64,000 nucleotides of DNA from Jaapia argillacea MUCL 33604 (lineage: Eukaryota > Basidiomycota > Agaricomycetes > Jaapiales > Jaapiaceae), in assembly GCA_000697665.1 (NCBI GenBank), contig KL197760.1, positions 1-64,000 on the forward strand, written 5' to 3'. The notes below the pieces were generated by a model that saw nothing but the letters and a program-made list of their open reading frames with translations, had not been told where the DNA came from and did not search any database. Positions 21,856-32,037 of this stretch are shown one piece after another. The translations under genes and the position numbers were made by a program. Position 1 is the first letter of the stretch; the number at the start of each line of letters is the position of its first letter.

Positions 21856-23979
21856 ATGTCTGCGCGAAGACCGGGCCCCCTCCTCGCCCTCGCCCGCCTC
21901 AAAAGTGCTCCCATTCCCCGACTCTCGTCACGTTCACTCTCTACGGGAACTCATCCCCCATCTTCCTCAAATCCCGTCCGAACTGGCCTATACGCGACAG
22001 TATTCCTCGTCTCGACGGGTCTCTTTGCAGTCTACTATTTAGACGCACGTTCAGCAATACACCGATATGTGATTACGCCTGTGATGAGATACTCCCTCGA
22101 CGCGGAGACGAGCCATAAGCTCGCTGTGCAAATCCTGAGGAGTGGGCTTGGACCGAGGGACCCGAAGTCGGACGACGAGAAGCTGAAGGTTGAGGTGAGT
22201 AACTGTCTCTCTGTTTACAGCGCTGGAAATGAAGCTAACATCGTTACCGTAGCTCTGGGGGCACGAGCTTTCGAACCCGGTCGGTCTTGCTGCGGGATTT
22301 GACAAGGACGGCGAAGCCATTGATGGTGAGGTCCATCATCATTGCTCAGAACTCGAAAGCATCTAACCCATCCTGCAGGCCTCTTCAATCTTGGTTTTAG
22401 CTGGGTAGAGATCGGAAGCGTCACGCCCAAACCACAGGTACGCGTCCCACCTGTTTCATTTCGCTCTCCCTCAAATTGAGTACGAATCGTCAGCCAGGAA
22501 ACCCCAAACCACGCGTCTTCCACCTCACCAGCGACTCCGCCATGATCAACCGCTACGGCTTCCCCTCCCAAGGCCATGCTTCCGTCCTCGCCCGACTACT
22601 CGCCCGTTTACCTTCCTCTTCCTCACCAGTGACGGACAGGCCAGCTTCGCTGCGAGAGGGTTCGTTGTTGGCGGTGAATTTGGGAAAGAACAAGACCTCG
22701 GCGATGGAGTCGATTGATGATTATGTTAGTGGGGTGAGAACCTTTGGCAAGTACGCGGATGTGTTGGTTGTGAATGTCTCTAGTCCAAACACACCCGGTC
22801 TACGGTGAGTATTATAATCCACGATGAGTAAACTTGAATGACGTCGTGTCCTCTTTCAAGTGGTCTCCAAACCCGGAAATTACTCGACGATCTATTAACG
22901 GGCGTCATCAAAGAGCGAGATGCCATCTCGACACCGACGCACAAACCGAAGCTTGTTCTCAAGATTGCACCCGACCTCACGGAATCTGAACTAGTGGACA
23001 TTGCACATTCGGTGAAGAGCAATGGTGTTGATGGTGTAATAATCAGCAACACGACCATTCAGCGACCACCATCCCTCTCAGACCGTATGTATTCAACCTT
23101 CCACTTTTTATTCCACTGATCACCGTTCTTTGCTTTTCTTGAACAGTCAACAAAGTTCAGATTGGTGGTCTCTCAGGCACCCCACTGAAACCTCTAACCC
23201 TCAAAGCGCTCCGTACTCTCCGTGCTCACCTCCCTCCAACAATACCTCTCATAGGCTGCGGCGGCATCTCCACCGGCGCCGACGCTCTCGAATACGCAAA
23301 AGCAGGCGCATCCTTCGTCCAGATGTATACCAGTTTCGGGTATGACGGCGTTGGTGCCTGTCGGCGAGTGAAGGATCAGCTAGTCGAGGAGTTGAAGAAG
23401 GAAGGTGAGGGTGTTGGGTGGACGGACGTCGTCAAGAGGTCTGTGACTGAGTTGAGTGAGAGGGGTCCAGTCACGGTCAAGCAGTTGATTGAAGAGGGGG
23501 AGGAATTGAAGAAAGTGTTGGGCCGTTTTGATGACAAGATGACCAAGGATGCGGGGAAGGTCGGCGCTGTTCTCACTAGCCATGCCGCCGTTACCCTGGA
23601 GAAGCAGGTTCAAGGACGGGTGGTTGGGTTGGTGGAGAAGACCACGGGGCTGGTTGAGAAGGGGAAGGAGCAGAGTGAGGCGACGGTTAAGCAGTTGATT
23701 TTGGAGGGTGAGGAGCTGAAGAAACTGTTGGACCTACTCGATGAGAAGATGACGGAGGACGCAGGCAACCAAGGTCTGGTGGGTGGATTGGTGGAGAAGA
23801 CCAAGGGATTGGTTGAGAAGGCGAAGGAGGAGGGTGAGGTGACTGTGAGACAGTTGATTGAAGAGGGTGAGGACCTGAAGAGGAAGTTGGATCTGCTTGC
23901 TGAGAAGCTGGCGAAGGAGGCGGATACGATTGGCAAAATCCACAGCGATACTACAGCTATTCCGCCCACAGCAAGCTAA
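21856..23979 (+). CDS. dihydroorotate dehydrogenase (quinone), class 2, with repeat-bearing C-terminal extension
   Basis: Six exons (21856-22194, 22253-22325, 22379-22437, 22494-22804, 22861-23084, 23147-23979) keep phase and give 612 residues. It oxidises dihydroorotate to orotate in pyrimidine synthesis (EC 1.3.5.2), passing electrons to quinone in the mitochondrial inner membrane. The N-terminus is Arg/Ser-rich (targeting signal) and then has one membrane helix, [18 protein letters not shown]. The signatures [11 protein letters not shown] (near 250, with the catalytic Ser) and [19 protein letters not shown] followed by VQMYTSF (near 371-400) are intact. A normal class 2 enzyme would end near residue 430. 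Here about 180 further residues follow, charged and helical, with three copies of a [14 protein letters not shown] segment. The extension is in the same exon as the catalytic end, so it is not a prediction join. Confidence 0.93.
23450..23930 (+). repeat. in-gene tandem repeats in the dihydroorotate dehydrogenase tail
   Basis: Three related segments start near 23472, 23679 and 23838, each encoding [T/V][18 protein letters not shown] and spaced about 69 and 53 codons apart. The last two are preceded by [15 protein letters not shown]-type repeats. The coding is all in one frame. Confidence 0.8.
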
Positions 23980-24862
23980 AAATGTTGTACATGCTTTGAT
24001 TTGGAGGAATACAGTGAAAACCGAACATCTATAATACAATCCAAAATGATGACTAATAAAGTCACGTCACAAACGTGTCACAGACAAACCACTTGCCTCC
24101 TGGGGCCTCCCTCAGACCTCCGTTCGGCCATGTCTCGATCACGGATGTCTCAGGAGATCAACATCTATCCCTCTGAGCAACTCCCACGATTAGAAGTGGA
24201 TGTAGAGTGTCGCAGGTCGCGGAACAAGGACAAAAAGACAAACCACGTGGCCAATGTGGCGCGTAACGCTTCCACGCGATTTGCCTGTGGCTCCATGGCC
24301 AACAGTTTGTCAATGTCGAACAGTTTGGATTTCCAAGTCAGACTGGAATTATGCAACTCCCTCAATGAAATTTTGACCAGCCCTCACGCTCTGAATCGTT
24401 CTTGGAAAGGGCAACCATTTCCAATAACTCTCTCTGGCAGTGCACAGGCGACCTGCTGTCAGCCGGGTACTCAGCTTGCGAGGTGTGAATGCATATGGCA
24501 CTCTCAATCTTGGACAACTGAGCAGCTGAAGGGAACATTAGTGCTGGAGGCGTCACTCCCCAGTATATCAAACTTCAAATTCATCCCGAAAATCAGTTGA
24601 CCATCCAGTGCAACATACGGGTGGGCTGCCGGGGCAACCAACAGTTTACAGCAACGAATATATAACTGATAGCTGAAGCCTCAAAGGTGGCGGCGGCGCC
24701 GTAGGTGCCACCGCTAAGACTCAGTATTCATCACAGGCTTTTTCTTAAGCCATTGTCTTCAGCTAGGTACCCTTCCGGGACGGAGTCACGGGTGGCGGCT
24801 AGTTTAGCATATGGCGAGTGCTACATAAATCATAAACCAGTTCCCCCATGCAACATACGCTC
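23980..24862. other. intergenic, one doubtful plus-strand ORF
   Basis: A 199-codon plus-strand frame at 24001-24600 begins only 21 bases after the dihydroorotate dehydrogenase stop. It is Ser/Thr/Asn-rich, has no motif I know, and minus-strand frames overlap it. I treat it as 3' transcript or noncoding sequence. The interval lies between convergent genes. Confidence 0.35.
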
Positions 24863-26207
24863 TCAACCTTGCAACCCGCCATCCAGTCTGAACCACGTCG
24901 GTATCAACCGCCATATCCTCTCCCTCTCCCTGTCGGCCCACGCCTCCAGCGACCTCGCACAGGCCTTACAATCCGAACCCAACTCGGCACTCTTTAATTG
25001 TCCCAGCTCTTCCGCTACGTACAATGGGTCCGAATGTCCTCGCTCCTTGTCCATGAGGTAGTGCTGGGTAGCAAGGTCGACTAGCTCGGTAAAGTCTTTG
25101 CGACAAGCAGCTGCCGATACGCATGACAGTCGACTTCCAGAGCGGCTACCAGAGCCGGTACGCTGATGCCCCACCCCCTTAGCCATTACTCTACTCGACG
25201 ACACTCTCCTCGAAGAAGACGATACTCGACTCGAGGAGGGGTGGTAGTAGTCTCGATGAGGTGAATTACCCATTGATTGGATTAAGTCGGTAATAACTTG
25301 ATGAGATTCTTCTTTTCCGAGCGATAGTTGACGCATATCGTGGGGAGAGAGGCTGGAATTCAGTGAATGTGATGGGTGAAGGAGTTCATCTTCGCATGGT
25401 TCGTATATTTGAGCATAGGTATAACGGGAGAGGTCATAGAAGGCGGAGGGAAGGAGAGAGGGTGCGTTGACATCTCTAGCCAGGTTGATCACAGCCTACG
25501 ACAATGATAGCCCGTTAAGATAGGGATATAAAAGGGACGAAATCACTTACGATAGGTGAGGGGTAGAGGTGGTCGTTTCGTGATTGGCTCTCCATCTCGT
25601 ATATCCGCGATAGATCTTCGCGGGCCTCCCAACCCCGCAAAGTCAATGGCCACGCAATCGATAGGTGCGCAATGGCCTTTGCACGTAATGTATCAATAAT
25701 ATATTTGGTAGATAGTCGAAGAATGCCCGACACTATCCGAAAATCATCTTGATCATTGTTCCCAAAGGTACTGCAGCGGTTCAGAACGACCGATTAGAGA
25801 GGGATGTTGAAACTCACGGTCCGTCATATAAGGCCTTGAGCAAATTGGCCAGGTCGTCTGCAGGGTCGTGCAAGTCAAGAACAGGGCACCCTTCGAATGT
25901 ATCGCCATCGCTACCAGTCTGAGCTTGAGAAGACGCGTTCGAACCTCCTTGTCGTACAGGCTGCGGCAGAGAGAACATGTCCCTGAAGAATGCCGAGTGA
26001 CGAGACAACTGCGACATGTGAACCCGAAAGATGGAATCCTCGGCATGGAGAATGATAGATCCGTCCGTGAACCAGAGATCGGGGTGCCGTCTAAGAACAT
26101 CTGCAAGGCGCTCTCAGTCAGCAGGGCCACAGGAAAGACGACAAGGACTGACCGAGACTCTGAGACACACCAAGATTCTGTGAAGCCCCTGAGGCCGTTG
26201 CCTGCAT
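24863..26207 (-). CDS. BTB/POZ domain protein 2
   Basis: Four exons (26207-26153, 26100-25818, 25770-25551, 25495-24863) keep phase and give 396 residues. The start MQATASGASQNLGVSQSL leads to the BTB domain: DVLRRHPDLWFTDGSIILHA, FRVHMSQLSRHSAFFRDMFS, CPVLDLHDPADDLANLLKAL, and the helix FRIVSGILRLSTKYIIDTLR. The C-terminal half carries a Ser/Arg-rich loop (SSRVSSSSRRVSSSR) and Cys pairs (ACRKDF, DCKAC). This is the form of the large BTB family expanded in Agaricomycetes, likely adaptors for ubiquitin ligases or self-pairing scaffolds; no partner can be named. The gene is convergent with dihydroorotate dehydrogenase. Confidence 0.88.
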
Positions 26208-26816
26208 GATTAAATATTAGAGCAACGAGCAAATTATAAGGATCTGTGCGAGCGAGTCTATGTGGTTCGTGAGAGGAGTCGTAAAGGCCTGAGGACAATT
26301 GATGGCATCTGGATGCTTGTCGACAGTGAGGGTGGGTGCCCATTGCAACCGTGAGTCGGGATCTCATCAACAAGGACCGGCATTTTAACCGGTATTTCAT
26401 TGCACGAAATGGCATCATTGGGATCAATGGATTGATTATACCACCGCAGTCTCAGAATACGAGAGGGTATCGGAAGGGCTCATGCATCATGGTGGAATAC
26501 ATGTTGGTTCCATTGAATGCGACCGCTCATCCAATCCTGGCTATGCTTCTCGCGGGTGGCGCTAGGCGGCCCAAATCAGAACACCCTCCCTCGGTCACCG
26601 CCCGATGCTCTTTCCGCTGATTGTAAAAATCTGGAAAAATCATATGGACATGGCTAAGCGTACTGAGAACAATCATAGACCATTATAAGGATTCCTAGTC
26701 AAGTCCCAAGGCACCAAATTTATGAAATGCTCGCGTCAGGGGGGGGGAAAACAAACTTTTCGAGTCATTTCTGATCCAAAAGGCCTCCGAAATAGCTCCA
26801 AAAGTCTAGGAAAACA
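26208..26816. other. intergenic, BTB 2 promoter and tRNA-Leu-like 3' flank
   Basis: Nothing protein-like. A G8-9 run lies near 26740. A short T4 run follows the tRNA-like gene on the minus strand and could end its transcription. Confidence 0.45.
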
Positions 26817-26906
26817 TGAAGAAAGTGGGATTCGAACCCACGCTCCCGAAGGGAGCGGATTACGTAATCCTTAGTCTGGCGCCTTGGACCGCTCGGCCAT
26901 CTCTCC
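26817..26906 (-). tRNA. tRNA-Leu-like gene with abnormal anticodon arm
   Basis: Minus strand: acceptor GGAGAGA pairs with TTTCTTC (with G-U pairs), the D arm reads TGGCCGAGCGGTCCAAGGC, the long variable arm CGCTCCC-TTC-GGGAGCG is perfect, and the T arm GTGGG-TTCGAAT-CCCAC is perfect. This is a type II tRNA of the Leu kind. The expected loop CTAAGGA would give anticodon AAG, but the 5' stem CCAGA has no TCTGG partner. In its place lies GATTACGTAATC, part of a 14-base palindrome. It is either a pseudogene or holds an unusual intron. Confidence 0.65.
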
Positions 26907-27765
26907 CTTTTTGCATTGTGATTCACAGAATTAGTGAGGGGCGGTCCTATGGACCCGAGTCCCAGGAAGAACAAGGAAGCAGGTGCGAGGGTCGCCGAGG
27001 AAGAAAGACGCGGGAGGGGGGGGAACAGACATGCGAGGTCACAGGAAAAAACCGAAGGACACGAGGCTGGAAAGGCACTCCACTGAGATTGTAATGTTCA
27101 GTCCGAGTAGGGAGACCCTTAGTAGCACGAGCGCGAGTTGGAGTCCGTGAGTGCACCGAGTCATGCAAAGCGGGGGTGGGAATGACGAGGGAACGGGCAT
27201 GGGGGCAAGGGGCAGAATAAAGTGACAGTGCGTTGTCCGAGTGTCGAAGTGAAAAAGGAGCCAAGAAAAGGTAGGGAAGTGGTGGGGAGTCGAGAAAAGA
27301 GCGAGCAACCGGAAAGTGGATCAGAAGGGAACGCCAAGGGCGACCCGCAGAGTGTTCTTGATATTTTGGCCAGGAAACTCGAGGGTGTTTTTTTTTGGGA
27401 GGGGAGAGCAGATGAGAGGGGCCATTTTCCATCCATTGTGGCAGCAAAGTGGATGCTGAAAGTCTGTTCGACGATTGGGCAAGATCAGAGAGTAAGTCGT
27501 CCATGGTAGAGAGATGAAGGACTTGTCTACCAAAATGAGGTGGGTATGAAAGCATTGTGCAGATGATCCAGACATTGTCACAAAAGCAAAGCAGACCTCG
27601 AACTTCTTGAGAGTGAGTGTGCACTCCTCAGACACTGAGACAACTCACCGAGAGTTACACATATTCGCTGTCAAAGGATATTCGAATTCAGACGGACGGT
27701 CAGAATTGCGATCGAGGATCACAGGGAAAAAACTGCAAACCTGTCTTAAACACCACGAAGTAGCC
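26907..27765. other. intergenic, purine-rich upstream region
   Basis: Strongly purine-biased on the plus strand from about 26980 to 27440. Overlapping minus-strand frames up to 225 codons arise from this bias and read as low-complexity Pro/Ser/Leu, so I do not call a gene. It is probably promoter and leader of the small coiled-coil gene at 27766. Confidence 0.4.
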
Positions 27766-28181
27766 ATGTCTCTACCGCCATCTTCGAAGATGGGAGAGAA
27801 CCGTGCACATGATCCCAAACATCTCCTCTCGATGCTTCACATTCATCCCCAACTCGCATCACTCATCCGTGGACATCTCGACTTGTTACTCCACCAGAGG
27901 CAACGTGAACGACAAGAAGCAGAGGTAGCATTCATGGAGGGAAGAGATGTGATGATAGGAGAGGAGAACATCATCGAGTATGCCATAAAAGCAGCCACAG
28001 CACAAGAACATCTGAACGAGTCGCGGCATGAATTCAGTGAGTGATCTGGTATCCTCGACGGCTGACTGATGGGCGAACATATGCTTTCTCAGTGAGACAA
28101 TTGGAAGAACAGAAGAAGGCTTTAAGCAAATGTGATACCGAGGCATGTCAGAGGAGGAAAGCGGCGAGAAAGTCTTGCTGA
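27766..28181 (+). CDS. small coiled-coil protein, unknown function
   Basis: Two exons (27766-28036, 28093-28181) join in frame to 119 residues. The start MSLPPSSKMGENRAHDPKHL is followed by a long helix rich in Gln, Glu, Arg and His (DLLLHQRQRERQEAEVAFME) and then by AIKAATAQEHLNESRHEF and MRQLEEQKKALSKCDTEACQ. The end RRKAARKSC is basic. No domain is recognised. The intron has a clean GTGAGT donor and CTCAG acceptor and lies in a helix, which supports a real gene. An in-frame upstream ATG at 27607 would add 53 residues, but those are less protein-like. Could be a short adaptor or chaperone-like protein; this is a guess. Confidence 0.55.
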
Positions 28182-31100
28182 ACAGCTCAAAGACGGCAAG
28201 AGGAGTGCCATGACGATACAGCAAGCTCAGTATGCCTCTGGGTCGATCCCCACCGTCGTTGAATGTACGGCCAGTACCCTGGTGCAAGCGACCAAGCTAT
28301 CGAATATATTATACCAAGCATACAGGCAAGCCCATAGAAAGACGTAGCAGCATCGAGCCTCGTCGAGCACGGAAAGCGCAAAGGAGCCCATTCGATTTGC
28401 TTTTGCGTAGATATTCCTGGTCAGTGGCACTGAGTCGAGGGTTGTAGCACCAAGTCCGAGACATTGCGAGATGAGAACCAGATGTTTCCGTAGCACGCCT
28501 GTGTCGTGGGCGAGTGACTGTTGGTGAAGCCCTAGCAAGTTGAACTGATGAGAATAAGATGTCATCCAGTAACAGTGTCAGACGCAGCCCAAAGCCGTCA
28601 GTGACTCCAAAAGTTGTCGACGGACTGAACAGATAAATATTTACATAATGGAACCAGTTCCAATGTGCACCGTCCATGTTGGGAGGTCGGAGCTAGGTCC
28701 GTGTCGGCAAAGAAGTGGGTCAAGCCTGCTGCATCTTGAGACTCTCCAACCCACATAAACATTGAACAAAATGCTGCTGCAGTTCCTCCTGCCTCCCAAC
28801 CTCATTTGTGTCATCTACGTACAGTGGCTACAGTCGCCGAAAGATCGGTTCTAACTTCTCTGTCGATGCTCAAGTTTTCTTCTCAGATTCGAGACTGGCA
28901 ATTGGTGTCGTTCTTATCTCGCAGCTTTTCGTATGAGGCGCCCAGCACGAGTGCAATGTTGGCCAAAACTACCCTGCCAGGTTCTTTTATTTCGTGATTG
29001 ACTCCCTCAATCGACCAGGCCTCACTACTTTGCAGAACGAGTACGAAAGCCATCCAACCGGAACCAGATTCTCGTGAGGTTCTTTCTTGGATCATTTTCG
29101 ATGATCTAATAGCCAGCAGCTCACAGCGGTCGCATCTTCGGCTGTATTTGCGCTCGCAGCGAGAAAACAAACGCGTATACAGAATGGTGAGCCGTAAAGT
29201 TGGTCGCTGGACATTCTATCCGGAGTGAGATGCCCACCAGTGCTGAGATGTTTGACTTGAAGGGCGAGGAAGTGTCACGTGAGTGGCGGGCTTTTCGCCG
29301 ATGCAACGACCTGACGATCCTTCATATCACAGCAACTTGACTTGCTAGTCGAAGGATTGGCCACCTTAGTCGCTGACCCGAGAAAGTGAAGCGTGCATTC
29401 TGACGGCAGCCGATATCGTCCACACCGCATATCTCCACCGGCGACCCAGGCAGACTGTGGACGATTGTGTGCGCGGTCAACTTTACGTTCTATTTTGCAT
29501 GGCATATATCCCGCCTGGGTGGACTTACAACGATGCCGACCAGTTTGGTGAGGTAGGTAACGCATTTGGATCATCAGACTTCCATACTGAGGGCACCTCA
29601 CAACCGTGGTTCACCTGCCTCGACTCTAGGCGTGGAAGCTGGATATATGTTGGGGATTGCGAGGCAACAAAGTGAATTCAGGGTCTATAGAGAAGTTACA
29701 CCGTCTGGCATCCCTGAAGTTTTTCGCTTCTGGTATCGTCATTCTTGTTCAACGAATCTAAATGTCAAGTTCTGACACAAGATTTCCTCTACTAGTTGGC
29801 CTCATCTTGCGATTGCACTCGCATACAGTCGCTTCGCGAGTCTGTTTCTCTCATTTGTATATTGAGGCTTTACAAACAAGTTCTTGCCCTGATGCAGACC
29901 TCTCGATTTTCTACCCCACATCTGGGAGGCGCGGTGTATAAGAGCTTCCTTGCACTACTGCCGGTCTTGGTGGGATTTCTGGAGAGGTTCGGTGACACAT
30001 TCAAAAATTATTTAGTCCTTGACTCCGATCTGCGCTCACCCTTTTCCCCCTTGTGCTCCCTAACTTTCGCTCTGTATTCGCATTAGTTTGGAACTCCTTG
30101 GGACGTTTTGGCCTGTCGCGCACGTCGTGGCTTACATTATCGAGAGAAAAGCATTTCCAAGTTCGTCGTCAAATTTCCGAGTCAGTTTTTCAACCTGACG
30201 TCAAGGCCCGTTCCAGAGGCGTCGATATTCAACTCACTGGCGCGGCCCTGCGTGATGGTGTGCTCCACCGTCCACAATTTCGCCCCCGCACTTCAACCTG
30301 TTCATCCAATAATGAGTAGTATTTCGTTATAGCTTTTGAATTCAGATTTGACTGATGTGTATGCGTTTCTACAGAGGACCAGCCCTCTCTGCCGTGATGA
30401 TGGGAATGATTGCGAGACTCCAAAGCGACGTTGCCGTCCGTCCCTCGCATAGGGATCACTTTGATGCGTTGGCATCACCCTCCGAGGCTATTCAGATAAC
30501 AAATTTCATCTGCCGTCTACACATGAGAAGCAGGCGTGAAACCTCACTTTCGCTGCATGTGGTCGACCCTGTTCGTGTCCTTGCATCTAGCTCTCCCTCA
30601 CTAACTACACTTCGTTCTGGAGCTAGCGATACTTCTGAAGCTCTCATTCATGAAATTCTCGGGGATGACATTATCTGTCTCCCACCAGTCTTCTTTCCGG
30701 GAATCAGAGCGTGTTCGAGATTCATACTTTCAGTCTTTGTCAGCAGCTACAAGAAGGCGCGGGGGTGCCCAAAGCTTCCGAGATTCATGCGGAATGCTGA
30801 AACGACCTGGAGCAACCCATGACGGGCCGGGCAACTCCCTTCTCCGAGCAAAGCAGCGATACTGGTATGTGATGATTCACACTGCAAACAATTTCAATCA
30901 TCTAACCCTTCGGGTCGCTGTATTTGCGCATACCTGACTTGTATAGTTGTGCCTGAATTTACCCTCGATATCTCCAAGTTCACTGCATTGAATCCGGATG
31001 ACGGCGTAAACGAAGGTTCTGTTTCCTGCGCCGTGCCTGACAATCTAGGGTTGCTTCTGACTCCTTTCCCCAGGGTCCAAGCACCTCACGAAGGTCTCAC

Positions 31101-31392
31101 AGGTTGAATTCTGAAAGCCTGGTTATCCCACTGGTGATGGAGTTTCGTACAAGCACTGCCACCGAGATGGACCCTTCACTCCCCTTTGGCAATGTTCTTG
31201 AACCGATCGTAGTAGGTAAATGGACACATTCCCAGCAATGGTGGTACAGTTATTGTGAGTGTTACAGTCGTACGTTAAGAAGTTTGTCTGACACGATGAG
31301 TGAGACAGGATCGGCAGGGCGGTGAAGTCTAGGTACGACACGGCAAGTCAGATCTCGCATAGAAACAGCAAGGACTCCTCACGTACGTATTC
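28182..31392. other. gene-poor stretch, nothing recognised
   Basis: Many short frames on both strands, the longest 155 codons at 30355-30822 on the plus strand. None shows a family motif or fitting splice pattern. No RNA gene or clear repeat. Some pieces near 28960-29230 (plus) look weakly protein-like and may be worn gene remains. Confidence 0.4.
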
Positions 31393-32037
31393 TCAACCCG
31401 ACCTCGCATTGTCCCCTACTGGGCGATCCACTGCCATTGCAATAGGAACATCACCGCAATTCCTTTCCTCGCAGGTTCGAACGTTGGTGTTGTTATACTC
31501 CACGTTGCATCCTCGGGTAGTGTGTCGTCCGAGGAAATGTGGCTTCGACGGATACATCCCCACATGAGCCCATCCTCCGCAGCAAGGCCAATGATGCACG
31601 TCTATATTCTTGTTCGTCTTCACGAGTACCGGTCTGACGTGCGCGATGGTGCAAGCGGTAGAGCTGTTATTGCGTTCGATGTATCGAGTGTGGCATCGAA
31701 CGCAGTGACGCGGGGTATCGTCGTGAGCTGCAGCGCGAGCGGCCGAGGTAACGATGCCAGCTGTTTGAAGCGACGAGAGGAGGACTTCGAGATCGCTCGG
31801 GAGCATCATGGTGCTCTTCACCGCCTTGGACAGACGTTCATGCAACTCTTCGGGGGAGGTGTTGTTAAGAAGATAGTTAAGGATGGTCGCTGACTCGGAT
31901 TCGACTGGAACCGAGAAAGACATGGCTTGTCCTCTCCCTGGAATGGGTCTCGGACCATTCGCGAAGGGGGCGGCGTTGTTCATAACGATGATGGAGCGGT
32001 TAACGAAGATGGTGAGGATGGATACGAGAGCAAACAC
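31393..32037 (-). CDS. Cys/His-rich protein with probable zinc-binding C-terminus, unknown function
   Basis: A single open frame of 214 codons. The C-terminal 100 residues hold a spaced Cys/His set: HCVRCHTRYIE, then TACTIAH, then HHWPCCGGWAH, then GRHTTRGC and CEERNC. The spacing C-x2-C-H ... C-x3-H ... C-C ... H ... C suggests one or two zinc sites, of a kind seen in orphan fungal proteins. The N-terminal half is helical (ILNYLLNNTSPEELHERLSK). The start may be the inner ATG at 31983 (MNNAAPFANGPRPIPGRGQA), since the first 18 residues are a hydrophobic stretch that would otherwise be a signal anchor. No introns are needed. I do not know the family and give no function. Confidence 0.65.
   Translation of the reverse strand: MFALVSILTIFVNRSIIVMNNAAPFANGPRPIPGRGQAMSFSVPVESESATILNYLLNNTSPEELHERLSKAVKSTMMLPSDLEVLLSSLQTAGIVTSAARAAAHDDTPRHCVRCHTRYIERNNSSTACTIAHVRPVLVKTNKNIDVHHWPCCGGWAHVGMYPSKPHFLGRHTTRGCNVEYNNTNVRTCEERNCGDVPIAMAVDRPVGDNARSG

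Noticed and set aside
24001-24600. 199-codon plus-strand frame after dihydroorotate dehydrogenase
   Set aside because: No recognised motif, starts within the likely 3' transcript region, and is overlapped by minus-strand frames. Kept only as doubtful.
26947-27624. 225-codon minus-strand frame
   Set aside because: Comes from strong purine bias; low-complexity Pro/Ser/Leu and the start overlaps other frames of similar kind.
30355-30822. 155-codon plus-strand frame
   Set aside because: No family motif, no fitting introns and no neighbouring coding exons.
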